Assembly: GCF_000773975.1 (NCBI RefSeq) | Contig: NZ_JRUQ01000016.1 | Coordinates: 62,001 to 126,000 of the forward strand | Direction of reading: 5' to 3' | Length of the DNA stretch: 64,000 nucleotides | Source of the DNA: Erwinia typographi | Lineage (GTDB): Bacteria > Pseudomonadota > Gammaproteobacteria > Enterobacterales > Enterobacteriaceae | Position numbers and translations under genes: made by a program | Part shown: in pieces, positions 28,758-36,587 of the stretch | Layout of the letters: each line of letters starts with the position of its first letter | Numbering within the stretch: the first letter of the stretch is position 1 | Notes under the pieces: generated by a model | What the model was told of the DNA's origin: nothing | Database searches by the model: none | The model's input: the letters and a program-made list of their open reading frames with translations, nothing else

Positions 28758-29189
28758 ATGCAAGATATTATGCAGTTCGCAGGCAGCCATACCCTTCTCA
28801 GTCTGGCGTGGGTTGTCCTGCTGGTTTTGGTGATCGTGACCACCGTTAAGGGCATGTTCTCCAAGGTAAAAACGATTAGCCGCGGCGAAGCCACCCGTTT
28901 AATCAACAAAGAAGAAGCCGTGGTTGTCGATGTGCGTGGGCGTGATGACTACCGTAAAGGCCATATCTCTAACGCCATCAACGTGCTGGCAGCCGACATC
29001 AAGAAAGGCAGCTTTGGCGAGTTAGAGAAGCATAAAGCCCAACCTGTTATCGTGGTCTGTGCCAACGGCACGTCCGCAGCAGACCCAGCGGCTCAGCTGA
29101 GTGCAGCCGGTTTTGACCAGGTGTTTGTGCTGAAAGACGGCGTGTCCGGCTGGAGTGGTGAAAACCTGCCGCTGGTTCGCGGTAAATAA
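28758..29189 (+). CDS. yibN: Rhodanese-like membrane protein YibN
   Basis: A 143-residue protein starting [20 protein letters not shown], as in E. coli YibN; a TTG 12 bases upstream is rejected. One N-terminal membrane segment (residues 12-35) is followed by a rhodanese domain with [16 protein letters not shown] and a loop VVCANGTSA holding a cysteine where rhodaneses have their active site. E. coli YibN lacks a cysteine at that exact position, so this copy may be closer to a working sulfurtransferase. It is flanked by remnants of gpmM and grxC but is itself complete. Confidence 0.93.
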   Translation: MQDIMQFAGSHTLLSLAWVVLLVLVIVTTVKGMFSKVKTISRGEATRLINKEEAVVVDVRGRDDYRKGHISNAINVLAADIKKGSFGELEKHKAQPVIVVCANGTSAADPAAQLSAAGFDQVFVLKDGVSGWSGENLPLVRGK

Positions 29190-29212
29190 CAACGAAGTAA
29201 CGATGTGCAGCG

Positions 29213-29278
29213 CCCTCTGGCTGCTGCGGCGACCTGTTCGCGTTCGATGGTCTTTAAGACCTCGAGCTGCTACTAAAA
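29213..29278 (+). pseudogene. grxC: 3' remnant of grxC (glutaredoxin 3)
   Basis: In E. coli grxC lies between yibN and secB. Here the 142-base gap has no gene, but one frame reads SGCCGDLFAFDGL, then TAA at 29255-29257, then DLELLLK. E. coli glutaredoxin 3 ends GGCDDLYALDARGGLDPLLK; C, D, L, A, D, L, L, L and K stand in matching places. The normal stop has been lost and the 5' three quarters of the gene, including the CPYC active site, are gone. The comparison was made from memory. Confidence 0.65.
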
Positions 29279-29331
29279 TTAAGACGGGCAGTGGCGCAAT
29301 AACGGATTATTAACCCATAGGATTACTTAAC

Positions 29332-29796
29332 ATGTCTGAACAAAACAACACCGAGATGGCTTTCCAGATTCAACGCATCTACACCAAAGACGTCTCCTTT
29401 GAAGCGCCTAATGCTCCTCAGGTTTTCCAGAAAGAGTGGGAGCCGGAAGTGAAGCTGGATCTGGATACGGCGTCCAGCCAACTGGCGGACGAAGTCTATG
29501 AAGTGGTACTGCGCGTAACCGTTACCGCCACCGTAGGCGAAGAGACGGCTTTCCTGTGTGAAGTCCAGCAGGCCGGCATTTTCTCTATCTCTGGCATTGA
29601 CGGTAACCAGATGGCGCACTGCCTGGGTGCATACTGCCCGAATATCCTGTTCCCGTATGCACGCGAATGCATCACCAGCCTGGTTTCTCGCGGTACTTTC
29701 CCGCAGCTTAACCTGGCACCCGTGAACTTTGACGCGCTGTTCATGAACTATCTTCAGCAGTCAAACGAAGGTGCCGCTCCTCAGCAGGATGCATAA
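29332..29796 (+). CDS. secB: Protein-export chaperone SecB
   Basis: SecB is a tetrameric cytoplasmic chaperone that keeps precursor proteins unfolded and delivers them to SecA. The 154-residue protein ([20 protein letters not shown]) is one residue shorter than E. coli SecB, with the conserved acidic SecA-binding region and the [21 protein letters not shown] segment. Its stop shares one base with the gpsA start, so the two are translationally coupled as in E. coli. Confidence 0.98.
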   Translation: MSEQNNTEMAFQIQRIYTKDVSFEAPNAPQVFQKEWEPEVKLDLDTASSQLADEVYEVVLRVTVTATVGEETAFLCEVQQAGIFSISGIDGNQMAHCLGAYCPNILFPYARECITSLVSRGTFPQLNLAPVNFDALFMNYLQQSNEGAAPQQDA

Positions 29797-30815
29797 TGCC
29801 TCACGCTAACGTCTCAATGAGCGTCCTCGGTGCCGGTTCTTACGGCACCGCTTTAGCCATCACGCTGGCCCGTAACGGGCACAACGTGGTGCTGTGGGGA
29901 CACAACCCGCAGCATCAGGCCCAGCTTCAGGCCGATCGCTGTAATGCGGCTTTCCTGCCCGATGTGCCTTTTCCTGATTCGCTGAGCCTTGAAACCGATC
30001 TGGCGGCCGCTATTGCGGCAAGTCGCGATCTGCTGGTGGTGGTTCCCAGCCACGTTTTCGGCGATGTTTTACAGCAGATCAAACCTCATCTGCGCGCCGA
30101 CTCACGGATAGTCTGGGCCACTAAGGGCCTGGAAAAAGAGACCGGTCGCCTGTTGCAGGACGTGGCGCGTGAGATCCTTGGGCCGGATATCCCTCTGGCG
30201 GTGATTTCTGGCCCGACGTTTGCCAAAGAGCTGGCGGCGGGTATGCCAACGGCCATTGCGCTGGCGGCGACGGATACGGTATTTGCCGACGATCTGCAAA
30301 GTCTGCTGCACTGCGGTAAAAGTTTCCGCGTTTACAACAATCTGGACTTTATTGGCGTTCAGCTTGGCGGCGCGGTAAAAAATGTGATCGCTATTGGCGC
30401 GGGTATTTCTGATGGTATTGGCTTTGGCGCCAATGCCCGCACGGCGCTGATCACTCGCGGCCTGGCAGAAATGACTCGTCTTGGATCGGCGCTGGGAGCC
30501 GATGCCGGTACGTTTATGGGCATGGCGGGATTAGGCGATCTGGTGCTGACCTGCACCGATAACCAGTCGCGCAATCGTCGCTTTGGCATGATGCTGGGTC
30601 AGGGTATTGACGTTGAAACGGCGCAGCAATCCATTGGTCAGGTGGTGGAAGGTTTCCGAAATACCAAAGAAGTGAAGGCGCTGGCCGAGCGCTGCGGCGT
30701 GGAAATGCCGATTACCGAGCAAATTTATCAGGTACTGTATTGCGAAAAAAATGCGCGAGAGGCAGCATTGAGCTTGCTTGGGCGTGCAAGGAAAGACGAA
30801 AACAGCACCAGTTGA
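29796..30815 (+). CDS. gpsA: Glycerol-3-phosphate dehydrogenase [NAD(P)+]
   Basis: GpsA reduces dihydroxyacetone phosphate to glycerol 3-phosphate for phospholipid synthesis. The 339-residue length matches E. coli. The N-terminal [16 protein letters not shown] nucleotide fold, [12 protein letters not shown] and the catalytic lysine region [17 protein letters not shown] are intact. The ATG overlaps the secB TAA by one base, and cysE follows 68 bases after, giving the common secB-gpsA-cysE order. Confidence 0.98.
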   Translation: MPHANVSMSVLGAGSYGTALAITLARNGHNVVLWGHNPQHQAQLQADRCNAAFLPDVPFPDSLSLETDLAAAIAASRDLLVVVPSHVFGDVLQQIKPHLRADSRIVWATKGLEKETGRLLQDVAREILGPDIPLAVISGPTFAKELAAGMPTAIALAATDTVFADDLQSLLHCGKSFRVYNNLDFIGVQLGGAVKNVIAIGAGISDGIGFGANARTALITRGLAEMTRLGSALGADAGTFMGMAGLGDLVLTCTDNQSRNRRFGMMLGQGIDVETAQQSIGQVVEGFRNTKEVKALAERCGVEMPITEQIYQVLYCEKNAREAALSLLGRARKDENSTS

Positions 30816-30883
30816 GAAAGGAATGTACAGTGATATAGCGTACTGGACGTTGTCGGGCGCTGTTTTTTGATCGGGAGAGAGCA

Positions 30884-31705
30884 ATGTCGTGTATCGAGCC
30901 TGAACAGGTCTGGGATTATATTAAAGCGGAAGCGAGGGCACTCGCAGACTGCGAACCGATGCTGGCCAGCTTTTATCACGCTACGCTGCTCAAGCATGAC
31001 GACCTGGGAAGTGCGCTAAGCTATATGCTCGCCAATAAGCTCTCGAATCCGATCATGCCCGCCATAGCTATTCGCGAGATTGTGCAGGAAGCGTACAATC
31101 AGGACCCGTCGATGATCCAGTCTGCCGCCTGCGATATTATGGCCGTCCGCCAGCGCGACCCCGCCATTGATAAATACTCCACGCCTTTGCTCTATCTGAA
31201 GGGGTTCCACGCGCTTCAGGCATACCGCATCGGGCACTGGTTGTGGAATGAAGGCCGGCGCGCGCTCGCCATTTACCTGCAAAACGAAGTCTCGGTTTCT
31301 TTTGCCGTCGATATTCATCCGGCAGCCAGAATTGGCCGTGGGATCATGCTCGATCACGCCACCGGGATCGTGGTCGGGGAAACGGCGGTGATCGAAGATG
31401 ATGTCTCGATCCTCCAGTCGGTAACCCTGGGAGGAACCGGTAAAACCAGCGGCGATCGCCACCCTAAAATTCGTGAAGGGGTGATGATTGGCGCCGGGGC
31501 GAAAATTCTCGGCAATATCGAAGTGGGTCGGGGAGCGAAAATTGGCGCAGGCTCCGTTGTGCTGCAGCCCGTTCCGCCGCATACCACTGCGGCTGGCGTG
31601 CCGGCCCGCATCGTCGGCAAACCAAGCAGCGACATGCCCTCAATGGAAATGGATCAGCATTTTAACGGCACGGTTCCGGGCTTTGAGTTTGGCGACGGCA
31701 TCTGA
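30884..31705 (+). CDS. cysE: Serine O-acetyltransferase
   Basis: CysE makes O-acetylserine from serine and acetyl-CoA, the first committed step to cysteine. The 273-residue protein has the helical N-terminal hexamer domain and C-terminal left-handed beta-helix with hexapeptide repeats (IGRGIMLDHATGIVVGETAVI onward), including the catalytic His in LDHATG. The C-terminal tail ends near FEFGDGI, the isoleucine tail needed for binding cysteine synthase CysK. It converges on trmL with three bases between stops. Confidence 0.98.
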   Translation: MSCIEPEQVWDYIKAEARALADCEPMLASFYHATLLKHDDLGSALSYMLANKLSNPIMPAIAIREIVQEAYNQDPSMIQSAACDIMAVRQRDPAIDKYSTPLLYLKGFHALQAYRIGHWLWNEGRRALAIYLQNEVSVSFAVDIHPAARIGRGIMLDHATGIVVGETAVIEDDVSILQSVTLGGTGKTSGDRHPKIREGVMIGAGAKILGNIEVGRGAKIGAGSVVLQPVPPHTTAAGVPARIVGKPSSDMPSMEMDQHFNGTVPGFEFGDGI

Positions 31706-31708
31706 CCG

Positions 31709-32188
31709 CTACTCCTTCACCGCTGCGCCAGCATAACCCAGCTGGCGCCACGCTTCATACACCACCACCGACACGGCATTAGACAGATTCATGCTGCGGC
31801 TGTCTGGCTGCATCGGAATGCGGATTTTTTGCTGCGCTGGCAGCGCATTCAGAATGTCTGCCGGTAACCCTCGCGTTTCTGGTCCAAACACCAAATAATC
31901 GCCCGGCCGATAGCTTACTGCGCTATGCGCTGGCGTGCCTTTGGTGGTCAGCGCAAAAAGCCGCTGAGGGGCTTCGAGATGCAAAAAAGCGGCATAGTTG
32001 TCGTGATGCTTGATCGAGGTAAATTCATGATAATCAAGGCCAGCCCGGCGCAGGCGCTTGTCATCCCACGCAAAGCCAAGCGGTTTGATGAGGTGCAGCT
32101 GGAAGCCCGTATTAGCGCACAGGCGAATGATATTCCCGGTATTGGGTGGGATTTCAGGTTCAAATAAAACGATATTCAGCATCGACAA
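31709..32188 (-). CDS. trmL: tRNA (cytidine/uridine-2'-O-)-methyltransferase TrmL
   Basis: TrmL (YibK) methylates the 2'-O of the wobble base of two tRNA-Leu species. The 159-residue SPOUT protein has the knotted C-terminal half with [35 protein letters not shown] motifs that bind S-adenosylmethionine. Length is two residues above E. coli. It lies convergent to cysE and, unlike in E. coli, is followed upstream by the cpxA gene rather than lld genes. Confidence 0.97.
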   Translation of the reverse strand: MSMLNIVLFEPEIPPNTGNIIRLCANTGFQLHLIKPLGFAWDDKRLRRAGLDYHEFTSIKHHDNYAAFLHLEAPQRLFALTTKGTPAHSAVSYRPGDYLVFGPETRGLPADILNALPAQQKIRIPMQPDSRSMNLSNAVSVVVYEAWRQLGYAGAAVKE

Positions 32189-32225
32189 CGGCCCTCAGTA
32201 GCGAGGGCCGAAGCATAGCAAATAA

Positions 32226-33602
32226 TCAGGCTTTGCTGGAATAGAGCGGTAGCCACATTGTCAGACGCAGGCCGCCAAGCGGGCTGTCATCCGCTTTAAC
32301 CCAGCCCCGGTGCTGTTGGATGGCGGTATCCACAATCGCCAGCCCCAGCCCCGTGCCACCGGACTCTCTGTCGCGCGCTTCATCGGTGCGGTAGAAAGGC
32401 CGGAAAATCTGCTCGCGATCTTCTGCGCTCACGCCCGGACCATCATCATCTACGTGAATGGTAATCCCCTGTTTATCCACGGAAAAACTGACGGAAATTT
32501 TTGAGTGGGAGTAGCGCAGCGCATTGCGGACAATATTCTCCAGCGCGCTGTCCAGCGCGCTGGGGTTGCCGTAGAGCGGCCACGGACCAGGCGGATACGG
32601 CACCTCCAGCGTTTTGCCCATCTGTTCGGCTTCAAACTTTGCATCGTCCAGCACGCCGGACCAGAGATGGTTAGCCTTCATCGCCTCGCTCACCAGCGCA
32701 TTTTTATGCTGCGTCCGGGAGAGCACCAGCAGATCGTTAATCATGCCGTCCAGACGCTGAGCCTCCATTTCGATGCGCTGTAACTCTTTGCCCTCTCCCT
32801 GACGCCGCCGCATCAGGGCAGTAGCCAGCTGAAGGCGAGTCAGCGGCGTGCGCAGCTCGTGGGAGATGTCCGACAGCAGGCGTTGCTGACCGGTCATCAT
32901 CCTCTCCAGCGCGCTAACCATCTGGTTGAAGCTGGCGCCGGCAGCCTGAAATTCCTGCGGCCCCGCCTCCAGCTCGGGACGCTGCCGCAGGTTACCGGCG
33001 GCCACATCATCGGCGGCATGCTTAAGTTTACGCGCCGGTTTCGCCAGGCTCCACGCCAGCCAGAGCAGCAGGGGGGAGCTGATCAGCATGGTGACAATCA
33101 GCAGCAGAAGCGGGCGATCGAAGAGCAGGTTGATGAAGTCCAGCTGAGAGCTGCCGGCTGGGCGGATCAGGTAGAGCTGGTAGTTATCTTCCCCGTCCCG
33201 AACCGAGAAAGGGCCAACCATTTCAACCCGGCCATATTTCTTTTTTTGCGGATGATCGGAATTATCAGACTGGCCGATAAAGTTACGAATTACCTGCATT
33301 TCGCTGTGCTGCGCGCCAATCACCCGGCCTTCGCTGGTGACCAGCAAAAGGCGCTGGCCTGGCGGAGCCCATTTGTCGATAGCGCGAAACAATCTACGCC
33401 ACCACATCAGGTCGTTGGGCGGGTCCTGCATCAGTTCAGCTTCAACGTGTTGCTCAATCATGGTGCCCTGTCGCTGCTCGTTATCCAGCAGCGGCGTCAT
33501 CTGACGGGTATCCAGCTTTGGCACCATTAAAACCAGCATCAACACCAGTGCCAGGGTCAGCCAAAAAATGGCGAAGATGCGGGTGGTCAGGCTTGAGATC
33601 AT
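32226..33602 (-). CDS. cpxA: Envelope stress sensor histidine kinase CpxA
   Basis: CpxA senses misfolded envelope proteins and inner-membrane stress, and phosphorylates CpxR. The 458-residue protein has two membrane segments (about 8-28 and 163-185) flanking a periplasmic sensor domain, a HAMP linker, the SHELRTPLTRLQ phospho-acceptor box near residue 248, and N, G1 (DDGPGV) and G2 (GGTGLGLAI) ATP-site boxes. Its start overlaps the end of cpxR by four bases (ATGA). Confidence 0.98.
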   Translation of the reverse strand: MISSLTTRIFAIFWLTLALVLMLVLMVPKLDTRQMTPLLDNEQRQGTMIEQHVEAELMQDPPNDLMWWRRLFRAIDKWAPPGQRLLLVTSEGRVIGAQHSEMQVIRNFIGQSDNSDHPQKKKYGRVEMVGPFSVRDGEDNYQLYLIRPAGSSQLDFINLLFDRPLLLLIVTMLISSPLLLWLAWSLAKPARKLKHAADDVAAGNLRQRPELEAGPQEFQAAGASFNQMVSALERMMTGQQRLLSDISHELRTPLTRLQLATALMRRRQGEGKELQRIEMEAQRLDGMINDLLVLSRTQHKNALVSEAMKANHLWSGVLDDAKFEAEQMGKTLEVPYPPGPWPLYGNPSALDSALENIVRNALRYSHSKISVSFSVDKQGITIHVDDDGPGVSAEDREQIFRPFYRTDEARDRESGGTGLGLAIVDTAIQQHRGWVKADDSPLGGLRLTMWLPLYSSKA

Positions 33603-34297
33603 GTAGCAGAAACCATCAGGTAGCCACGTCCACGCAGAGTTTTAAACCAGGGATGACCATCCTGACGGTCCGGCAGCTTCCGGCGCAGGTTGGAGATATG
33701 CATATCGATAGCACGATCGAAAGGCGTCAGGCGTTTACCCAGCACTTCCTGGCTGAGATGTTCACGGGAAACCACCTGGCCCAGATGCTGAGCAAGCAGA
33801 TAGAGCAAAGTGAACTCGGTGCCGGTCAGATCGAGCGTCAGGCCGTCAAAGCTGGCTTCCTGACGGCCAGGATTGAGACGCAGACAATCCACTTCCAGCG
33901 TAGGAGAACTATTGTCGTGCTGCTGTTGCTGCTCGCTCCAGTTCGAACGGCGTAGAATAGCGCGTATGCGAGCCACCAGTTCACGATCGTTGAACGGTTT
34001 CGGCAGATAGTCGTCCGCGCCCAGTTCGAGGCCCAGAACGCGATCCAGCTCGCTTCCTCGCGCGGTCAGCATGATGACCGGCGTTTGATGTTGCTGACGG
34101 AGCTCCTTCAGGGTGTCGATACCGTTTTTCTTCGGCATCATCACGTCAAGTAGTAACAGGTCGATAGAGTTATCCAACAGGGTCAGCGCCTGTTCACCGT
34201 CGCCGGCAACCAGGACATCAAACCCTTCCATTTCAAGTAATTCTTTCAGTAGCGAAGTCAATTCGCGGTCATCGTCAACCAACAGGATCTTATTCAT
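33599..34297 (-). CDS. cpxR: Response regulator CpxR
   Basis: CpxR is the OmpR-family transcription factor of the Cpx response. The 232-residue protein has a receiver domain with the acidic pocket DDD and phospho-acceptor Asp51 in LLLLDVMMPKKNG, then a winged-helix domain ending in RGRGYLM. It is divergent from cpxP; a GTAAA-N5-GTAAA CpxR box lies in the shared gap, so cpxRA and cpxP are expected to be induced together. Confidence 0.98.
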   Translation of the reverse strand: MNKILLVDDDRELTSLLKELLEMEGFDVLVAGDGEQALTLLDNSIDLLLLDVMMPKKNGIDTLKELRQQHQTPVIMLTARGSELDRVLGLELGADDYLPKPFNDRELVARIRAILRRSNWSEQQQQHDNSSPTLEVDCLRLNPGRQEASFDGLTLDLTGTEFTLLYLLAQHLGQVVSREHLSQEVLGKRLTPFDRAIDMHISNLRRKLPDRQDGHPWFKTLRGRGYLMVSAT

Positions 34298-34351
34298 TTT
34301 TATTGCCCTCCGCAGGCAAAATACCGTGAACGAATGCTGTCATTCCATGAC

Positions 34352-34366
34352 TTTACGTAGTTTTAC
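34352..34366 (-). promoter_or_regulatory. CpxR-binding box in the cpxR-cpxP gap
   Basis: On the minus strand the sequence is GTAAA-ACTAC-GTAAA, a perfect match to the CpxR consensus GTAAA-N5-GTAAA. It lies 55 bases upstream of cpxR and about 83 upstream of cpxP, in the place of the known E. coli site that controls both genes. Confidence 0.9.
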
Positions 34367-34448
34367 ACCGCCTGACGCATGTTTGCAGCTGGCCCCGTAG
34401 ACTGGCTCTCGTTGAATCGAAAAGTGGAAACCAACCTGGGAGTAAACG

Positions 34449-34958
34449 ATGCGCAAAGTTACCGCCGTCGTTGTAGTTCCGGCGCTGATACTCAGTTTCT
34501 CCGCCGCGTGGGCTGCAGAAGTGACGACGACTGACGAGATGCATCAGGACAACGCGGCGACACGCAGTATGACGCAAATTCCGCAGAGTCACATGTTTGA
34601 TGGCATCAATCTCACTGAACAGCAGCGTCAACAAATGCGGGATCTGATGCAACAGGCGCGTCATGAGCGTTCTCCCATAAGTATTAACGATTTAGAGCAG
34701 CTGCACGAGTTGATTATTGCAGATAAATTTGATGAAACGGCCTATAAAGCGCAGTTAAACAGGATTGCACAGGCGGAAGTGGCGCGGCAGGTAGAAATGG
34801 CACGCGTGCGCAACCAGATGTATCACCTGTTAACGCCGGCTCAGCAGGACGTTTTGAACCAGAAACACCAGCAGCGCATGAGTGAAATGCGCAAGCTAAC
34901 GAACATGCAGCAGGCATCATCGCTGCAGGCAGTGAGCAGTACCGGCAGTAACCAGTAA
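34449..34958 (+). CDS. cpxP: Periplasmic Cpx inhibitor and chaperone CpxP
   Basis: CpxP binds the CpxA sensor domain to dampen the response and helps deliver misfolded pilins to DegP. The 169-residue precursor has a signal peptide ending SAAWAAE. Two LTxxQ motifs typical of the family, in GINLTEQQRQQM and LLTPAQQDVL, lie near residues 57 and 123. The mature protein is helical and rich in Q, M and R. Its 3' end continues into the CpxQ small RNA and a strong terminator. Confidence 0.95.
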   Translation: MRKVTAVVVVPALILSFSAAWAAEVTTTDEMHQDNAATRSMTQIPQSHMFDGINLTEQQRQQMRDLMQQARHERSPISINDLEQLHELIIADKFDETAYKAQLNRIAQAEVARQVEMARVRNQMYHLLTPAQQDVLNQKHQQRMSEMRKLTNMQQASSLQAVSSTGSNQ

Positions 34959-34972
34959 CATAGTATCCCTGT

Positions 34973-35030
34973 TTTTCCTTGCCATAGACACCATCCCTGT
35001 CTTCCCCCTCATGATGAGGGGGTTTTTTTT
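34973..35030 (+). ncRNA. cpxQ: CpxQ small RNA (3' end of cpxP mRNA) with terminator
   Basis: The 58 bases after the cpxP stop begin TTTTCCTTGCCATAGACACC and closely match the E. coli and Salmonella CpxQ RNA, released from the cpxP transcript by RNase E. CpxQ binds Hfq and represses envelope protein mRNAs such as cpx-linked and fimbrial targets. Both known base-pairing regions, the 5' TTTTCCTTGCC and the central ACACCATCCCTGTC, are retained, while the loop of the terminator stem (CCCCCTC / GAGGGGG, then eight T) differs, as expected for drift outside the seeds. Confidence 0.9.
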
Positions 35031-35125
35031 GTCCATCATTTCCCTGTCAATCTAATAAAAACAGCCAATTAAAAAAATCTCTAACGGCCTGTAAAAGTCT
35101 TCATCGGCGGGTGGTAATTTAAATT

Positions 35126-35148
35126 GTTATGTTATATCGTAACATTTC
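35126..35148. promoter_or_regulatory. Zur box upstream of zinT
   Basis: A 23-base near-palindrome with core ATGTTA-N5-TAACAT followed by TTC agrees with the Zur consensus GAAATGTTATANTATAACATTTC. It lies 27 bases before the zinT start. It predicts repression of zinT by Zur when zinc is plentiful, as known in E. coli. Confidence 0.85.
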
Positions 35149-35175
35149 ATTGCCAATGATGACCTGGGAAACGTT

Positions 35176-35820
35176 ATGATCATGAAGAAGTCCGCCTTTT
35201 TACTCGGTATGGGAGTTTTGCTGAGCAGTACACAAACTTTCGCTCATGCCCATCACCACGGTAAGCCGCTGACCGAAGTAGAGCGCAAAGCAAGCGAAGG
35301 GATCTTTGAGGATAAAGATGTGAAGGACAGACCGCTGTCCGACTGGGATGGCGTCTGGCAGTCGCTCAATTCTTATCTGCAGAATGGCGATCTGGACCCG
35401 GTACTGGAGAAAAAAGCGAAGCAGGGCGGCAAAACCCTGGCAGAATATCGGGCTTATTACCAAAAAGGCTACGCCACGGATATTGAGACGATCGGTATCG
35501 AAAATAACGTCATGGAATTCCATGTCGGTAAAGAGGTGAAGTCGTGTCGCTATGAATATGCAGGATTTAAGATCCTCAACTATGTCTCCGGCAAAAAAGG
35601 GGTGCGCTACTTGTTTGAATGTAACGATGCGCAGTCCACCGCGCCAAAATATGTTCAGTTTAGCGACCATATTATCGGCCCACGTCGGTCTCAGCATTTT
35701 CACATCTTCCTGGGGAATACCTCCCAGGACGCGCTGCTGAAAGAGATGGACAATTGGCCAACTTTCTATCCCTACGGCATGACGAAAGCGCAGATTGTGG
35801 ACGAAATGCTTCATCACTAG
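35176..35820 (+). CDS. zinT: Periplasmic zinc-binding protein ZinT
   Basis: ZinT (YodA) is a lipocalin-like periplasmic protein that binds zinc and cadmium and helps ZnuA import zinc under scarcity. The 214-residue precursor has a signal peptide ending TFAHA, then a histidine-rich AHAHHHG stretch and, near the C-terminus, HFHIFLG with the metal-site histidines. The ATG at 35176 has GGGA six bases upstream; another ATG two codons later is in frame. It stands alone between cpxP and the small toxin-like gene, under a Zur box. Confidence 0.95.
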   Translation: MIMKKSAFLLGMGVLLSSTQTFAHAHHHGKPLTEVERKASEGIFEDKDVKDRPLSDWDGVWQSLNSYLQNGDLDPVLEKKAKQGGKTLAEYRAYYQKGYATDIETIGIENNVMEFHVGKEVKSCRYEYAGFKILNYVSGKKGVRYLFECNDAQSTAPKYVQFSDHIIGPRRSQHFHIFLGNTSQDALLKEMDNWPTFYPYGMTKAQIVDEMLHH

Positions 35821-35862
35821 ATTTAAGGTGAGTTTTCTCATTATTGTCTGCTCATTGACCAG

Positions 35863-35889
35863 GTGTGCATCGTCGCCATTGATGCACAC
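35863..35889. repeat. inverted repeat after zinT
   Basis: GTGTGCATC at 35863-35871 and GATGCACAC at 35881-35889 form a perfect 9-base stem with a 9-base loop, 43 bases after the zinT stop. A run of eight or more T starts 17 bases later, too far for a classical terminator. It may be a weak zinT terminator or an operator for the next gene. Confidence 0.45.
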
Positions 35890-35997
35890 ACAATCCCGCG
35901 AACGCATTTTTTTTAATGTGTACAAACATGTTACGTTGAGAGACTTTTTTGATAGGGTTCACTTCGCTTATTAATTCTGTCAGGAAGACTCAATATT

Positions 35998-36195
35998 ATG
36001 GCTGTTATTCCGCTTATGCCCCCAGGTGGGTTCTCTCTATTAGCAAGGAATCTTCTGGAAGCCCGCCATCGTGGAATGCCGCGTAACATGGCTTCACCTG
36101 GTGTTTACTACTGGTTTTATCAAAAAGTACGTAATAAGGGGTCATGGGATTATAAGCAGCAAGGGATAGATTATGCCAATCGACACCGCTATTAA
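35998..36195 (+). CDS. Small protein resembling the start of an Ntox44 toxin domain
   Basis: A 65-residue frame with an AGGAAG ribosome site 10 bases before the ATG. It reads PLMPPGGFSLLARNLLEARHRG and later WFYQKVRNKGSWDYKQQG. As I remember the family, polymorphic toxin type 44 (Ntox44) domains open with PPG...N-x-EA, then WFY-x2-V-x3-G-x-WDYKQ, and go on to an FGNFNYG motif that is missing here because the frame stops. It may therefore be a truncated orphan toxin or a small relative with its own role. No secretion domain or Rhs/VgrG partner is seen. The next gene overlaps it by 23 bases. Function is not established. Confidence 0.55.
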   Translation: MAVIPLMPPGGFSLLARNLLEARHRGMPRNMASPGVYYWFYQKVRNKGSWDYKQQGIDYANRHRY

Positions 36196-36472
36196 GTGGG
36201 GGCACAGGATACTAACGGTTGTTCTGTTGCTTATAGTGATCGTAGGTGGCTTGCTGTGGTATTCCGAAAATGCCCCGCGCGATGATCATTTACTCAGCCA
36301 GAAACAGCTGTCAGAAGATGTCTGGCTGTACGTCACGAAATATCAGGATGCGGGAGCCACTGACTCTGACGTTTATCGCTACTATCTGAATAAACGCCTC
36401 AGTGATCCGATGACGGTACTTAAGAAAACGGCTCCCTTCCTCCAGGCTGATACCGGTAATGCCCCGTGTTGA
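36173..36472 (+). CDS. Small single-span membrane protein, possible immunity partner
   Basis: A 99-residue protein with one strong membrane segment (ILTVVLLLIVIVGGLLWY, residues 13-30) and a soluble polar tail of about 65 residues ending in GNAPC. It is not recognised. The start overlaps the end of the preceding toxin-like gene by 23 bases in another frame, a layout typical of toxin-immunity or other co-expressed pairs, and a strong terminator follows 40 bases after its stop. An immunity role is inference from layout only; an inner membrane protein of other function is equally possible. Confidence 0.55.
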   Translation: MPIDTAIKWGHRILTVVLLLIVIVGGLLWYSENAPRDDHLLSQKQLSEDVWLYVTKYQDAGATDSDVYRYYLNKRLSDPMTVLKKTAPFLQADTGNAPC

Positions 36473-36511
36473 TCTGAATGCATATGCTGCAAATCCCTGG
36501 AAATAGCCAAC

Positions 36512-36541
36512 GCCCCCGCCATCATGGCGGGGCTTTTTTTT
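36512..36541 (+). terminator. Rho-independent terminator after the small gene pair
   Basis: GCCCCCGCC and GGCGGGGC form a stem with one bulged C and an ATCAT loop, followed by eight T. It ends the two-gene unit and lies 47 bases before fieF, which needs its own promoter. Confidence 0.9.
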
Positions 36542-36587
36542 GCCTGAAATCCAGTATACTGACGCACTCAACTTACGGGAGTGTGGC

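Noticed and set aside
32859-33530. 223-residue plus-strand frame opposite cpxA
   Set aside because: Antisense to the sensor and HAMP coding region; glutamine- and histidine-rich shadow with no recognisable domain.
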